Part shown: piece by piece, positions 51,547 through 59,920 of the stretch
Layout: every line of letters starts with the position of its first letter
How positions within the stretch are numbered: position 1 is the first letter of the stretch
Assembly: GCA_041658185.1 (NCBI GenBank)
Contig: JBBAAR010000006.1
Coordinates: 62,001-126,000, forward strand
Reading direction: 5' to 3'
Origin: UBA8919 sp041658185
Lineage (GTDB): Bacteria > Elusimicrobiota > UBA8919
Length of the DNA: 64,000 nt
Notes under the pieces: model-generated
What the model was told of the DNA's origin: nothing
Seen by the model: the letters and a program-made list of their open reading frames with translations, nothing else
Databases searched by the model: none
Program-made: the position numbers and the translations under genes

Positions 51547-52507
51547 AGGTCATAGGATTGGAGTTTGGACTTTTGCGATTGTGTTTATTACTTTCGCGGT
51601 AATTCAATATTTTATTATACCTAGTAAAAAAATATTTATAAAAATTCCCGCCGGTTCAACACCGAAACAGGTTGCGAAAATCTTAAAAAACGAAAATATA
51701 ATAAAAAGTGAAAGCATTTTTTTAACACTCGTTTGGCTTTCAAGAACTGAAAAAAAATTCAAGTCCGGAACATATAAATTCAACACAAAAATGACTTCGT
51801 TTGCGGTTCTGCGGGATATAATAAATGAAAATACTTACAGGATAAAAGTTACGATTCCGGAAGGATTTACAGTCGTAGAAATTGCGGAACTTTTAGAAAA
51901 AAAAGGCGTATGCAACGGTAAAAAGTTTTTGGAAATCGTAAAAAATAAAAAACTGGACGGCTACCTTTTTCCAGAGACATATTTTTTTGAGCCCGATTCT
52001 TTAGAAGATAAAGTCGTACAAATGCTCAACGGTCAATTTGAAAAAATTTTCAGTGATGATTTCGTAAAAAGAACGCTCGCCTTAAAAATGTCAAAAGAAA
52101 AAATCATAATTCTCGCCTCAATAATAGAAAGGGAAGCAAAAAAAGACGAAGAGAGACCGCTTATATCCGCCGTGTTTCACAACCGTCTCAAAAAGGGTTG
52201 GAATCTTGAATCCTGTGCCACGGTTTTATATGCACTCGGCAAACACAGGGATTTTTTGACATACAAAGATACGAAAATTGATTCGCCGTTTAATACATAT
52301 ATTCATCCGGGACTACCGCCGGCCCCGATATGTAATCCCGGAGTTGCCTCAATAAAAGCGGCATTGTATCCTGCCGAAACAGTTGATATGTTTTTTGTCG
52401 CGGATGGCTCAGGTACCCACAAATTTTCAAAATATGTTCAAGAACATATAAAAAATAAAAAATCAAGAAAGAAAAACTCGGGCGAAAGTTCATTGGGAAA
52501 CCATTGA
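51530..52507 (+). CDS. mltG: Endolytic transglycosylase MltG (YceG)
   Basis: A 325-residue membrane-anchored enzyme that cuts nascent glycan strands. It has an N-terminal transmembrane helix (about residues 10-29), a LysM-like IKIPAGSTPKQVAKIL segment, and the catalytic glutamate in ASIIEREAK near residue 203, then NSPFNTY-type and HPGLPPAPICNPG motifs. The start is ATG 51530; the longer frame lies inside ruvX. RuvX next to MltG is a common arrangement. Confidence 0.93.
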   Translation: MIIENKGHRIGVWTFAIVFITFAVIQYFIIPSKKIFIKIPAGSTPKQVAKILKNENIIKSESIFLTLVWLSRTEKKFKSGTYKFNTKMTSFAVLRDIINENTYRIKVTIPEGFTVVEIAELLEKKGVCNGKKFLEIVKNKKLDGYLFPETYFFEPDSLEDKVVQMLNGQFEKIFSDDFVKRTLALKMSKEKIIILASIIEREAKKDEERPLISAVFHNRLKKGWNLESCATVLYALGKHRDFLTYKDTKIDSPFNTYIHPGLPPAPICNPGVASIKAALYPAETVDMFFVADGSGTHKFSKYVQEHIKNKKSRKKNSGESSLGNH

Positions 52508-52574
52508 CTAATTTTTAATTCTTTGATATACTTTACATAGAAAAAACAACTAAATTTTTAGGGAGATATGTTTT

Positions 52575-53387
52575 ATGATTTGGAAAATATTTTTCTTTTT
52601 CAGTTTTGTGTTCTGTTACTTTTTTTCTTTCTGTTACTCGCAAGATTTTTCCGGCGAAATAGGCGAGATAAAAGGCACTGTTGAGATTTTGAAAGCCGGC
52701 GAAGAGGAATGGTCCCCGGCTGTTTCCGAAATGCCGGTCCAATTAAAAGACCGTCTGAAATCCGCCGAAAATTCATCCTGTAATTTGGAATTTGACGACG
52801 GCTCGGTTATTTTTATCGGCGAAAATACTGAGGCATCGGTTGAAATGCTTGAATTGACCGCAGAAAAGCACAACTCAAAAATTTCCCTGTGGTTCGGAAA
52901 AATTATCGCTAACATTTCAAAATCAAAAAATACAAAAATGGAGGTCCATTCTCCGACGGCCATTGTGGCGGTAAGGGGTACTGAATTTGCGGTTGAAACG
53001 AATGTCCAGAAGACGGACGTAGGTGTTTTCGACGGCGAGGTGGGCGTGAAAAATACCGAAGGCGCCGAAATTTCCGAGGTAACCGTAAAGCCCGATGAAG
53101 AAACCTCGGTTCAGAAAGGAACCCGTCCGCATCCTCCGTCGCGCCTTGTTCTGATGCAGAAATACAAAGAGAGAAATCTTAATATCAGAAATAGAGTTGC
53201 ACAACTTAGAGAACGGCTAAAACGGCTCCCGCCTGAAAAACGGGTGAAAGCCAGACAGATTGCATTTGAAAAATTCCAAAAGTTAAGAGAACAACGGATT
53301 GAACGGATAAAAAAGAATCAACAAAAAAGAAGGGCGATTAAACGTGAAAGAATAAAGAGGGAAAAGCGGGACAGCAACCGTCATTAA
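52575..53387 (+). CDS. Exported FecR-domain protein with a basic C-terminal tail
   Basis: A 270-residue protein with a signal peptide (to about residue 23), a FecR-like beta domain (about residues 28-180; GSVIFIGENTEASVEML, then VHSPTAIVAVRGTEFAVET) and a 90-residue helical, Arg/Lys-rich C-terminus (LRERLKRLPPEKRVKARQ and RIERIKKNQQKRRAIK). FecR domains normally sense signals at the outer membrane; this stand-alone version may bind anionic polymers through its basic tail. GGAGAT lies 10 bases before ATG 52575. No sigma factor or TonB receptor is nearby. Confidence 0.83.
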   Translation: MIWKIFFFFSFVFCYFFSFCYSQDFSGEIGEIKGTVEILKAGEEEWSPAVSEMPVQLKDRLKSAENSSCNLEFDDGSVIFIGENTEASVEMLELTAEKHNSKISLWFGKIIANISKSKNTKMEVHSPTAIVAVRGTEFAVETNVQKTDVGVFDGEVGVKNTEGAEISEVTVKPDEETSVQKGTRPHPPSRLVLMQKYKERNLNIRNRVAQLRERLKRLPPEKRVKARQIAFEKFQKLREQRIERIKKNQQKRRAIKRERIKREKRDSNRH

Positions 53388-53418
53388 CGCCGCGCAAAAT
53401 TTGGCAAAATATCAAAAT

Positions 53419-54027
53419 ATGAAAAAACATTTTCTTACCGGACTTGTCATAATTATTCCGTTTTTTCTTACCGTTTATATCGTTTTAATCGTCTTTAAAC
53501 TCGTAGGCAGATTTTTTACTCCGGCGTTTACAAAAATTTTTGAGGCATTTGTTCCGGTGCATATCCCCAATTTCGCCGTCATATTCGTCAGTGCGGTTGT
53601 TACACTTTTGCTGATATGGTTTATCGGCATTCTCGCCTCAAATTTCATCGGCAAAAAACTTTTTCACATAGCAGAAACGCTGCTTCTGAAAATTCCCATG
53701 GCAAGCGGTATTTACGATGCGATAAAAAAACTGATGCGGGTTTTCTTTATGGATAAATCCACTTTCCAAAGAGTCGTTCTTATTGAATGGCCTCGCAAGG
53801 GGATTTATTCCGTCGCATTTATGACCGCGGAAGCCATGGGCGAAGTCCAGGAAAAAACGAAAGAAGAGGTTGTAAATGTTTTTATGCCGACGACTCCCAA
53901 TCCGACCACCGGGTTTCTGGTGCTTGTCCCGAAAGACGAAATTATCCAACTTGATATGTCCGTAGACGATGCAGTCAAACTGATAATCTCAGGCGGCATT
54001 GTTGTCCCTCCAACAAATCCAAAATGA
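53419..54027 (+). CDS. DUF502 membrane protein
   Basis: A 202-residue protein of the DUF502 family with two hydrophobic segments (about residues 6-28 and 52-80) followed by the family pattern LLKIPMASGIYDAIKKLM, VVLIEWPRKGIYSVAFMT and PTTPNPTTGFLVLVPKDEI. Function is unknown although widespread in bacteria. The start is either ATG 53419 or TTG 53401; I prefer the ATG. It overlaps the histidine kinase by four bases. Confidence 0.85.
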   Translation: MKKHFLTGLVIIIPFFLTVYIVLIVFKLVGRFFTPAFTKIFEAFVPVHIPNFAVIFVSAVVTLLLIWFIGILASNFIGKKLFHIAETLLLKIPMASGIYDAIKKLMRVFFMDKSTFQRVVLIEWPRKGIYSVAFMTAEAMGEVQEKTKEEVVNVFMPTTPNPTTGFLVLVPKDEIIQLDMSVDDAVKLIISGGIVVPPTNPK

Positions 54028-55556
54028 CCCGATTAGATGATAAATTTTTGCTTCTTTTAGATGCCAACCGGATACTAACCTCTACCTTTGACATTAAAAA
54101 ACTGCTTACCATTATTATGGAACTTGCCGGAAAAGTCGTGGACGCCGAGGCGTCATCGCTTCTTCTGCTCGATGAAGATACCAGCGAACTTTATTTTGAT
54201 GTAGCGCTCGGTGAAAAAGCGGATGAGATGAAAAGGGTCCGTCTTGCGCCCGGCGAAGGCATCGCCGGCTGGTGCGCCGCTCACAACAGGTCTTTGGTAG
54301 TTGAAGATGTTACAAAAGATGCAAGGTGGACAAAGCGTTCCGACGAAAGTTCCGGGTTTAAAACAAAATCAATAATATGCGTTCCGATGAGGTTCAAGGG
54401 CAAGATATTGGGTGTGGTTGAGGGGATAAATGCGCTCGGCAGGGAATTTTTTACCGACGACGATTTGCCTCTTTTTGAGGCGTTTGCAAATCAGGCGGCA
54501 GTTGCTCTGGAAAATGCGCGTCTGTTTATGAAATTGATTCAAGAAAAAGAAAAAATTTCCGCCGCCTTTGACGGAATGAGCGAGTCGGTTTTTGTGACCG
54601 ATAAAAACGGCGTAATTACGCAGGCGAATAAATCGGCGTTTAATCTAACAAATTCAGAAAATATCTCAGGACTTGGGTTATCAAAAATTTTAAGCGATAT
54701 AGGATTTGAAATACCCGACAGGTTCCCTAATCCTGCAAGCGGGACAAAAATCTCTGAAATTGTGAAAAAAACCGTCCCGCAAATTTTTCTTAATTGCGTT
54801 GCTACAAAAATTACAGGTAGAGACGACGAAATCGACGGGTATATTTTTGTAATAAAAGACGTCACTTCCGAGAAAAAAGAAGAAATTTTAAAACGTTCTT
54901 TTTTATCGCTTATTTCACATAAACTCAAAACCCCGCTTGTAAGTATTATCGGATACCTTCCAATTCTGGCGGAGGAAAAACTGACGTCCAATCAGCGGAA
55001 AGCGATTTCTGTTTTGCAAAGTCAGGGCGAACGGCTTTCCGAACTTGTGGAAAGTTTGCTGAGATTTACGGTGATTGAATCCGAAACGCTTGAACTTAAA
55101 AAGGAAAAAGTGCGGGTTTCTAAAATTGTTTCCGAAACAGTTAATAGTTTAAAAGAAAAATTAAAAGAAGTTGCGGTTGAGGTTTCGGATTTATCCGTCC
55201 TCGGCGAAATTTTTGCGGATAAGGAAAAAATAAAAGAGGCGTTGAGATGTATTTTAGAAAATGCAGTCAAGTTCAATAAAAGTCCGAAAAAATCGGTGAA
55301 AATTACAGGCGAACTCCAAGCTGGCGCGGTGGCTGTCAGCATTGAGGATAACGGCGCGGGATTTCCGCTTTCCGAAAAAGAAAAAATTTTTGAGAAGTTT
55401 TATCAGATTGAAGAATCGTTCACCGGTCAGGTAGCCGGCGCCGGTCTCGGGTTGCCGCTTGCCAAAAGAATAATTTCCGCCCACGGCGGCAGTATTTCGG
55501 TTGCCTCAAAAATAAACGAAGGTTCAAAATTCACAATAATAATTCCAGAAAAATAA
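54024..55556 (+). CDS. GAF-PAS sensor histidine kinase
   Basis: A 510-residue soluble kinase. The N-terminal GAF domain spans about residues 20-165 (DAEASSLLLLDEDTSEL, LAPGEGIAGWCAAHNRSLVVEDV). A PAS domain follows (about 185-290). HisKA carries the phosphoacceptor H299 in SLISHKLKTPL, and the HATPase has ENAVKFN, DNGAGF and AGAGLGLPLAKRI. No transmembrane segment, so it senses a cytoplasmic signal. Its response regulator is not adjacent; the stand-alone receivers at 13640 and 32729 are candidates. Confidence 0.93.
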   Translation: MTRLDDKFLLLLDANRILTSTFDIKKLLTIIMELAGKVVDAEASSLLLLDEDTSELYFDVALGEKADEMKRVRLAPGEGIAGWCAAHNRSLVVEDVTKDARWTKRSDESSGFKTKSIICVPMRFKGKILGVVEGINALGREFFTDDDLPLFEAFANQAAVALENARLFMKLIQEKEKISAAFDGMSESVFVTDKNGVITQANKSAFNLTNSENISGLGLSKILSDIGFEIPDRFPNPASGTKISEIVKKTVPQIFLNCVATKITGRDDEIDGYIFVIKDVTSEKKEEILKRSFLSLISHKLKTPLVSIIGYLPILAEEKLTSNQRKAISVLQSQGERLSELVESLLRFTVIESETLELKKEKVRVSKIVSETVNSLKEKLKEVAVEVSDLSVLGEIFADKEKIKEALRCILENAVKFNKSPKKSVKITGELQAGAVAVSIEDNGAGFPLSEKEKIFEKFYQIEESFTGQVAGAGLGLPLAKRIISAHGGSISVASKINEGSKFTIIIPEK

Positions 55557-55621
55557 GGTAAAACAAATGTTATACTTTTGACACGGTGGAATTTTTATGG
55601 CAGAAAATGTGAGCGCCGACA

Positions 55622-55643
55622 AATTACTACAAATGTAGTAATT
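55622..55643 (+). promoter_or_regulatory. Perfect 22-base palindrome, BlaI/CopY-like operator
   Basis: AATTACTACA and TGTAGTAATT flank a central AA, 25 bases before tldD. The core TACA-N2-TGTA matches the operator type bound by winged-helix repressors of the BlaI/MecI/CopY group. No such repressor gene is in the window. Confidence 0.6.
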
Positions 55644-55667
55644 ATTAGACGGCAAAATATTTTGAAA

Positions 55668-57035
55668 ATGGATATTATAAAAAAAACAGATATTGATTTA
55701 ATACTTAAAAAGATGCTTCGGACCGGCGGCGAGTTTGCCGAAATATATTTTGAGGAAACAGAATCCGCGGGGTTCACATTTATTGACAAAAAGGTTGATG
55801 CTGCGTCTTCGGGAACCGCCAGCGGCTGCGGGCTCCGGCTTATAAAAAACGAAGAAACATATTTTGCCTCTCAGTCGGCGCCGTCCGTTGCGACTATGCT
55901 TGCGCTTGCCGCAAAACTTTCAGGGAGTTCCGTTGAACCGTCAGATTCCGCTCAACCGATAATAATTGAAGCCCATTCAATTTCCGAACGGACATCAGAT
56001 TTGCAGCCGTACTTAAAAATCATAGAAAATATTGATAAGAATCTGCGTGAGATGTCATCGCAGATAAAACAGATTTCATTTCAATTATCAACAGGGCGAA
56101 AAAACTTTTTCGTAGCCAATTCGCAAAAAACACAGATAACAGGCAAAAGAAATTCCGCAATTTTTACGGTAGCGCTCGTCGTATCCGACGGTAAAATTAC
56201 CCAGACCGCGCACGAAGTTATAGCGGAGAACTCACTCAAAAAAATAAAATTTGAGAGCATAGAAAAAATGTCTGAAATTGCGTTCAAAAGGGCGACAGAT
56301 TTGTTGAATGCGGCGATTCCATCGCCCGCCGGTGAAATGCCGGTTGTGATTTCTTCCTCCGCGGGCGGCACTATGATTCACGAGGCGATAGGGCACTCGC
56401 TTGAAGCCGATGCGGTGCAAAAAGGAATTTCTCCTGTCTATCTCGGCAAAATAGGAAAAAAAGTTGCGAATGAAAAAATCACCGTTTTGGATAATTCCAC
56501 GCTTGAAAACGCCCGCGGTTCATACCAGTACGACGACGAGGGCACGCCTTCGCAAAAAACCGTTCTTGTTGAAAACGGAATACTGAAAAATTATCTATAT
56601 GATTTATTCACCGCAAAAAAAGACAACACAAAATCCACTGGAAACGGCCGTCGCGAGTCGTATCATCACAAGCCGATTCCGAGAATGTCAAACACGTATA
56701 TCGCACCCGGTAAAGACAATCCCGAAGAAATTTTGAAAAGTGTTCCTAAAGGAATTTTCGTAAAAAAAATGGGCGGCGGGCAGGTCAATACCGCAAACGG
56801 CGATTTTATCTTTGAAGTTGAAGAGGGCTACGAAATTATAGACGGTAAGTTAGGAAAAATGTTAAGAAACGCATCACTCATAGGAAACGGTCCGGAAATA
56901 TTGAATTCTATTGATATGGTCGGAACCGACATCGGCTGGCAGCCCGGCACCTGCGGAAAAGACGGCCAGGGCGTCCCCGTTCTTGACGGCCAACCCACCT
57001 TGCGAATCCCCAAAATCACCGTCGGCGGCACATAA
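55668..57035 (+). CDS. tldD: TldD-family metalloprotease
   Basis: A 455-residue TldD, the zinc-bearing subunit. The metal motif HEAIGHSLEAD is near residue 236, followed by YDDEGTPSQKTVLVENGILKNYLYDLFTA near residue 285 and the C-terminal glycine-rich GGGQVNTANGDF. It forms a heterodimer with TldE (37308), cutting unfolded peptides. The start is ATG 55668; an upstream in-frame TTG would place a 30-residue non-homologous leader over the operator palindrome. Confidence 0.93.
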   Translation: MDIIKKTDIDLILKKMLRTGGEFAEIYFEETESAGFTFIDKKVDAASSGTASGCGLRLIKNEETYFASQSAPSVATMLALAAKLSGSSVEPSDSAQPIIIEAHSISERTSDLQPYLKIIENIDKNLREMSSQIKQISFQLSTGRKNFFVANSQKTQITGKRNSAIFTVALVVSDGKITQTAHEVIAENSLKKIKFESIEKMSEIAFKRATDLLNAAIPSPAGEMPVVISSSAGGTMIHEAIGHSLEADAVQKGISPVYLGKIGKKVANEKITVLDNSTLENARGSYQYDDEGTPSQKTVLVENGILKNYLYDLFTAKKDNTKSTGNGRRESYHHKPIPRMSNTYIAPGKDNPEEILKSVPKGIFVKKMGGGQVNTANGDFIFEVEEGYEIIDGKLGKMLRNASLIGNGPEILNSIDMVGTDIGWQPGTCGKDGQGVPVLDGQPTLRIPKITVGGT

Positions 57036-57075
57036 AAAAGAAAATGTAAATCGCTCCCATTTTTTCCATTAACAA

Positions 57076-57104
57076 TTGACAAATTACTAAATTTCTGGTA
57101 CACT
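57076..57104 (+). promoter_or_regulatory. Sigma-70-type promoter of the accessory island
   Basis: TTGACA (57076-57081), 17-base spacer, TACACT (57099-57104), about 22 bases before ATG 57127. It would drive the DHH-like/methyltransferase/membrane protein genes. Confidence 0.7.
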
Positions 57105-57126
57105 AAATTCTGAAGAATATAAAAAA

Positions 57127-58083
57127 ATGAATAATGAATTAGTCAATAATGACCAGTTGCAGTATGATGTTTTATTTAAAAAACATTCTTGGTTGATACA
57201 AAAAAACCAAAAAACAATTATTAGCCCGGATGTTGATGGAATTCTGTGTGCTTTATTTATGTCAAACTATTTTAACTGGCAAGTAGTCGGTTTTTATGAT
57301 GGGAAAGATTTAGCAATAAAACAGCATACAAATATTGATGATTGTATTTTTCTTGATATGGACATTTACAGGGAAAATATCAGAAGTTGCGGACATCATA
57401 TGGTTCTATATAACAAGAAAAACATACCGCCAAATTGGAATAATTATTCAAATTGTATAAACCCAAATATAATTCGTGGTTTTGATGCTTACAGTAATTT
57501 TCAAGAAAAATACCCGTTTGCAACTATTCATTTTTTGCTCTGTGCAATTAGTTCTTATAAAGAAGTCAAAATTGTTTTACCAAAAACAGCAGTTTCACCT
57601 TTGCTCTATGTCGACGGAACATTTAAAAATTTACTGAATTATCCTGAAAATTGTATAAGTTGGTTAAAATTTTTTAATGCAAAGGATGCCAATAGTCCGA
57701 TGTATCCGATATATATTTTATTTGCCAATAGAAAAATAGCGGATATGATTCACGATTTAGAAAATATTTTCGGAAAATTTAGAGAAATTGTGGACGGTAA
57801 GAAAAGGGGCGGGGACAAAATAAAAATCGCCGATATTATTAATAATGCTTTTTCTAATGAATCTATGTTAAAAATTGATAAACTATTAAATTTGTTATCT
57901 GAATTTACCGGTTGGAAATATGACAAACAAAATTGGAATTTGACTGGATTAAATGTAATAAATTTTAATAAAGGAATTGAGGAAAATTTGAACAAAGGAA
58001 ATTATACGGAGATACTTAAAAAAAATCCGCTTTCAATGGCTATAACTGCGGGGAAACGTATGGAGTATACTTTAGAAAAATAA
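57127..58083 (+). CDS. DHH-like phosphoesterase-fold protein (tentative)
   Basis: A 318-residue protein I place tentatively in the DHH superfamily. Residues 32-40 read IISPDVDGIL (DxDG, motif I), then DDCIFLDMDI near residue 76 (motif II) and SCGHHM near residue 91, in place of the usual DHH. NPNIIRGFDAY...EKYPFATIHFLLCAI recalls the motif after DHH. The rest is helical. The DHH motif is diverged, so activity is uncertain. It lies 14 bases before a DNA methyltransferase, which hints at a nuclease-methylase pair. AT-rich codon use differs from flanking genes. Confidence 0.5.
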   Translation: MNNELVNNDQLQYDVLFKKHSWLIQKNQKTIISPDVDGILCALFMSNYFNWQVVGFYDGKDLAIKQHTNIDDCIFLDMDIYRENIRSCGHHMVLYNKKNIPPNWNNYSNCINPNIIRGFDAYSNFQEKYPFATIHFLLCAISSYKEVKIVLPKTAVSPLLYVDGTFKNLLNYPENCISWLKFFNAKDANSPMYPIYILFANRKIADMIHDLENIFGKFREIVDGKKRGGDKIKIADIINNAFSNESMLKIDKLLNLLSEFTGWKYDKQNWNLTGLNVINFNKGIEENLNKGNYTEILKKNPLSMAITAGKRMEYTLEK

Positions 58084-58097
58084 AATAATTTAAGATT

Positions 58098-58901
58098 ATG
58101 TTAAAAAAATGGATTAATACAATTCAAAATATAGACTGTGTGGAAGGTATGAGATCCTTACAGGATAATTCTATTGATTTAATCGTAACTTCTCCCCCAT
58201 ATGACGGTATAAGAAAATATAATGGTTTTACGCTGGAACTATCTATGGTCGGTAAAGAAGCATTTCGTGTCCTGCGAGACGGTGGAATTGCCGTGATGGT
58301 TATTCAGGACCAAACGGTAAATTTTGCCAAGTCGTTAACATCTTTCAGAACAATTATTGACTGGTGTGATAACGGAGGATTTCGTCTTTTTGAATGTTGT
58401 CTTTACAGAAAACATGGGACAGATGGTGCTTGGTATTCAAAACGATTCAGAGTTGACCATGAATACATACCAATATTTTTAAAGGGTGAAAGACCGCATT
58501 ATTTTAACAAAGAATCGTTAAAAATACCTTCAAAATGGGGCGGAGTAACAATGACTGGAGGCGCAACTCGTTGTACAAATGGAAAAACGTTAGAGTCCAG
58601 ACCTATTACAATAAATGCAATGAAATGTCGCGGCACCGTTTGGGAATATCTAACTTGCGGAGACGGAGATAAACTTAAACACCAGCACCCGGCAACATTT
58701 CCCGACAAATTACCATATGATGTAATTCAATGTTTTTGTCCGGAAAACGGAATTGTTTTAGATCCTTTTATGGGAAGTGGGACAACGGCAATTTCTGCAT
58801 TAAAATTAAACAGAAAATTTATTGGTTTTGAAATATCAAAAGAATATTGTGATTTAGCTACTAAAAGAATTGAAAAAGAAGCAGGTTTACTGTTAGCTTA
58901 A
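58098..58901 (+). CDS. DNA methyltransferase, beta class (SPPY type)
   Basis: A 267-residue AdoMet-dependent DNA methylase. Motif IV TSPPYDG is near residue 31 and motif I VLDPFMGSGTT near residue 219, that is, catalytic first and AdoMet motif last, the beta order. SPPY suggests N4-cytosine or N6-adenine methylation. The region between (about residues 110-190) is the probable target recognition part. With the gene before it, it could form a restriction-modification or phage-defence pair; a solitary methylase is the alternative. Confidence 0.88.
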   Translation: MLKKWINTIQNIDCVEGMRSLQDNSIDLIVTSPPYDGIRKYNGFTLELSMVGKEAFRVLRDGGIAVMVIQDQTVNFAKSLTSFRTIIDWCDNGGFRLFECCLYRKHGTDGAWYSKRFRVDHEYIPIFLKGERPHYFNKESLKIPSKWGGVTMTGGATRCTNGKTLESRPITINAMKCRGTVWEYLTCGDGDKLKHQHPATFPDKLPYDVIQCFCPENGIVLDPFMGSGTTAISALKLNRKFIGFEISKEYCDLATKRIEKEAGLLLA

Positions 58902-59035
58902 ACAACCTCACAGTGCCCATTATTTTAATCTTGAATTTTAATTTTCGCCTGAGTACTCAAGATTTGAACAGAAATCAAGTATTTGAATTTAGTAAGAAAA
59001 ACTGTAACTTTTATACTATTTTTGGGGAAATAACA

Positions 59036-59734
59036 ATGAATAAAATGGATATTATTACAATATTCAAAGATAAAATTATTTTAACAAATTTATTTATATG
59101 GATTGTAGGTGCATTGTTTGCATTAAAAGTTCTATATAAAAAGGGTATTAATATATGTTCGTGGAATTTTTTATGGCGAATTGTTTTTGCCTTTTTATAT
59201 ATTTTTGCTATGTGTTTTTCTGGATATCAAACGTATAGAAATCAAAAAAAACAATCAGAACAACAACAAAAAATTTATACTGAAATCCTCCAATCTAGAC
59301 AAGAATTAAAAAAATTCAAACAGAGTGAATATTCTAAAGATTACATTATTTCAACATTAAAGATGGAGATAAAAGAAAACATTTTAATATTGGATAGAGG
59401 GTTAACAATTCTAAAAAAGGAATTAGAGTTTCCTAATGAGAGTGATGTAACGTTCGGTAATCCACAATTATTAATTACTTCAGGTTGGGATAAAATAAAA
59501 GTTAATGCTGAAAAAACATTTTCTAAAGATTTGTTTAGTTATGTTTTTAACACATATCATCTTACAAAGCAAGTTAATAACTCACTAAATAATAGAGAAT
59601 TATTAAAGTACAGTGACCAATTTTCAAATGATAGTTTAAAAAAAATAGATGCCGGTTTAATAAAAATATTTGCCGGTCAAAAAAATACTTTAGAGAATAC
59701 ATTAATAAAGATAAACACTATAGATATAAAATAA
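59036..59734 (+). CDS. Two-helix membrane protein of unknown function
   Basis: A 232-residue protein with two N-terminal hydrophobic helices (about residues 16-36 and 48-68) and a charged, mainly helical cytosolic part starting with a coiled-coil-like QKKQSEQQQKIYTEILQSRQELKKFK. GGGGAA precedes ATG 59036. Its composition matches the two island genes before it. The layout (membrane anchor plus coiled coil) occurs in defence and sensory proteins, but no family is recognised. Confidence 0.65.
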   Translation: MNKMDIITIFKDKIILTNLFIWIVGALFALKVLYKKGINICSWNFLWRIVFAFLYIFAMCFSGYQTYRNQKKQSEQQQKIYTEILQSRQELKKFKQSEYSKDYIISTLKMEIKENILILDRGLTILKKELEFPNESDVTFGNPQLLITSGWDKIKVNAEKTFSKDLFSYVFNTYHLTKQVNNSLNNRELLKYSDQFSNDSLKKIDAGLIKIFAGQKNTLENTLIKINTIDIK

Positions 59735-59766
59735 AAAGATTAATATTACTTTAAGGTATAAACAGG

Positions 59767-59800
59767 AATGTAAAAAACGTCTTACATTTTTCTTATATTT
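59767..59800 (+). terminator. Weak terminator after the accessory island
   Basis: AATGTAA (59767-59773) and TTACATT (59782-59788) pair around a short loop, followed by a T-rich run. It probably ends the island transcript. Confidence 0.45.
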
Positions 59801-59881
59801 TTTAAATTTAAAAACCTGTAAATGTTTTTTTGTTGTTAAAAAATTGACTGTTTTTGTTGATAACCTACCTTCCATTTTTGC

Positions 59882-59910
59882 TTGACTTTTCCTGCCTTTT
59901 TTTATAACAT
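59882..59910 (+). promoter_or_regulatory. Sigma-70-type promoter of aspS
   Basis: TTGACT (59882-59887), 17-base spacer, TAACAT (59905-59910), ten bases before ATG 59921. A second TTGACT at 59845 lies farther upstream without a clear -10. Confidence 0.65.
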
Positions 59911-59920
59911 ATCCGGATAA

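Noticed and set aside
55578..55583. TTGACA as a -35 element for tldD
   Set aside because: No -10 hexamer lies at 16-18 bases distance; an in-frame TTG there also makes a poor start.
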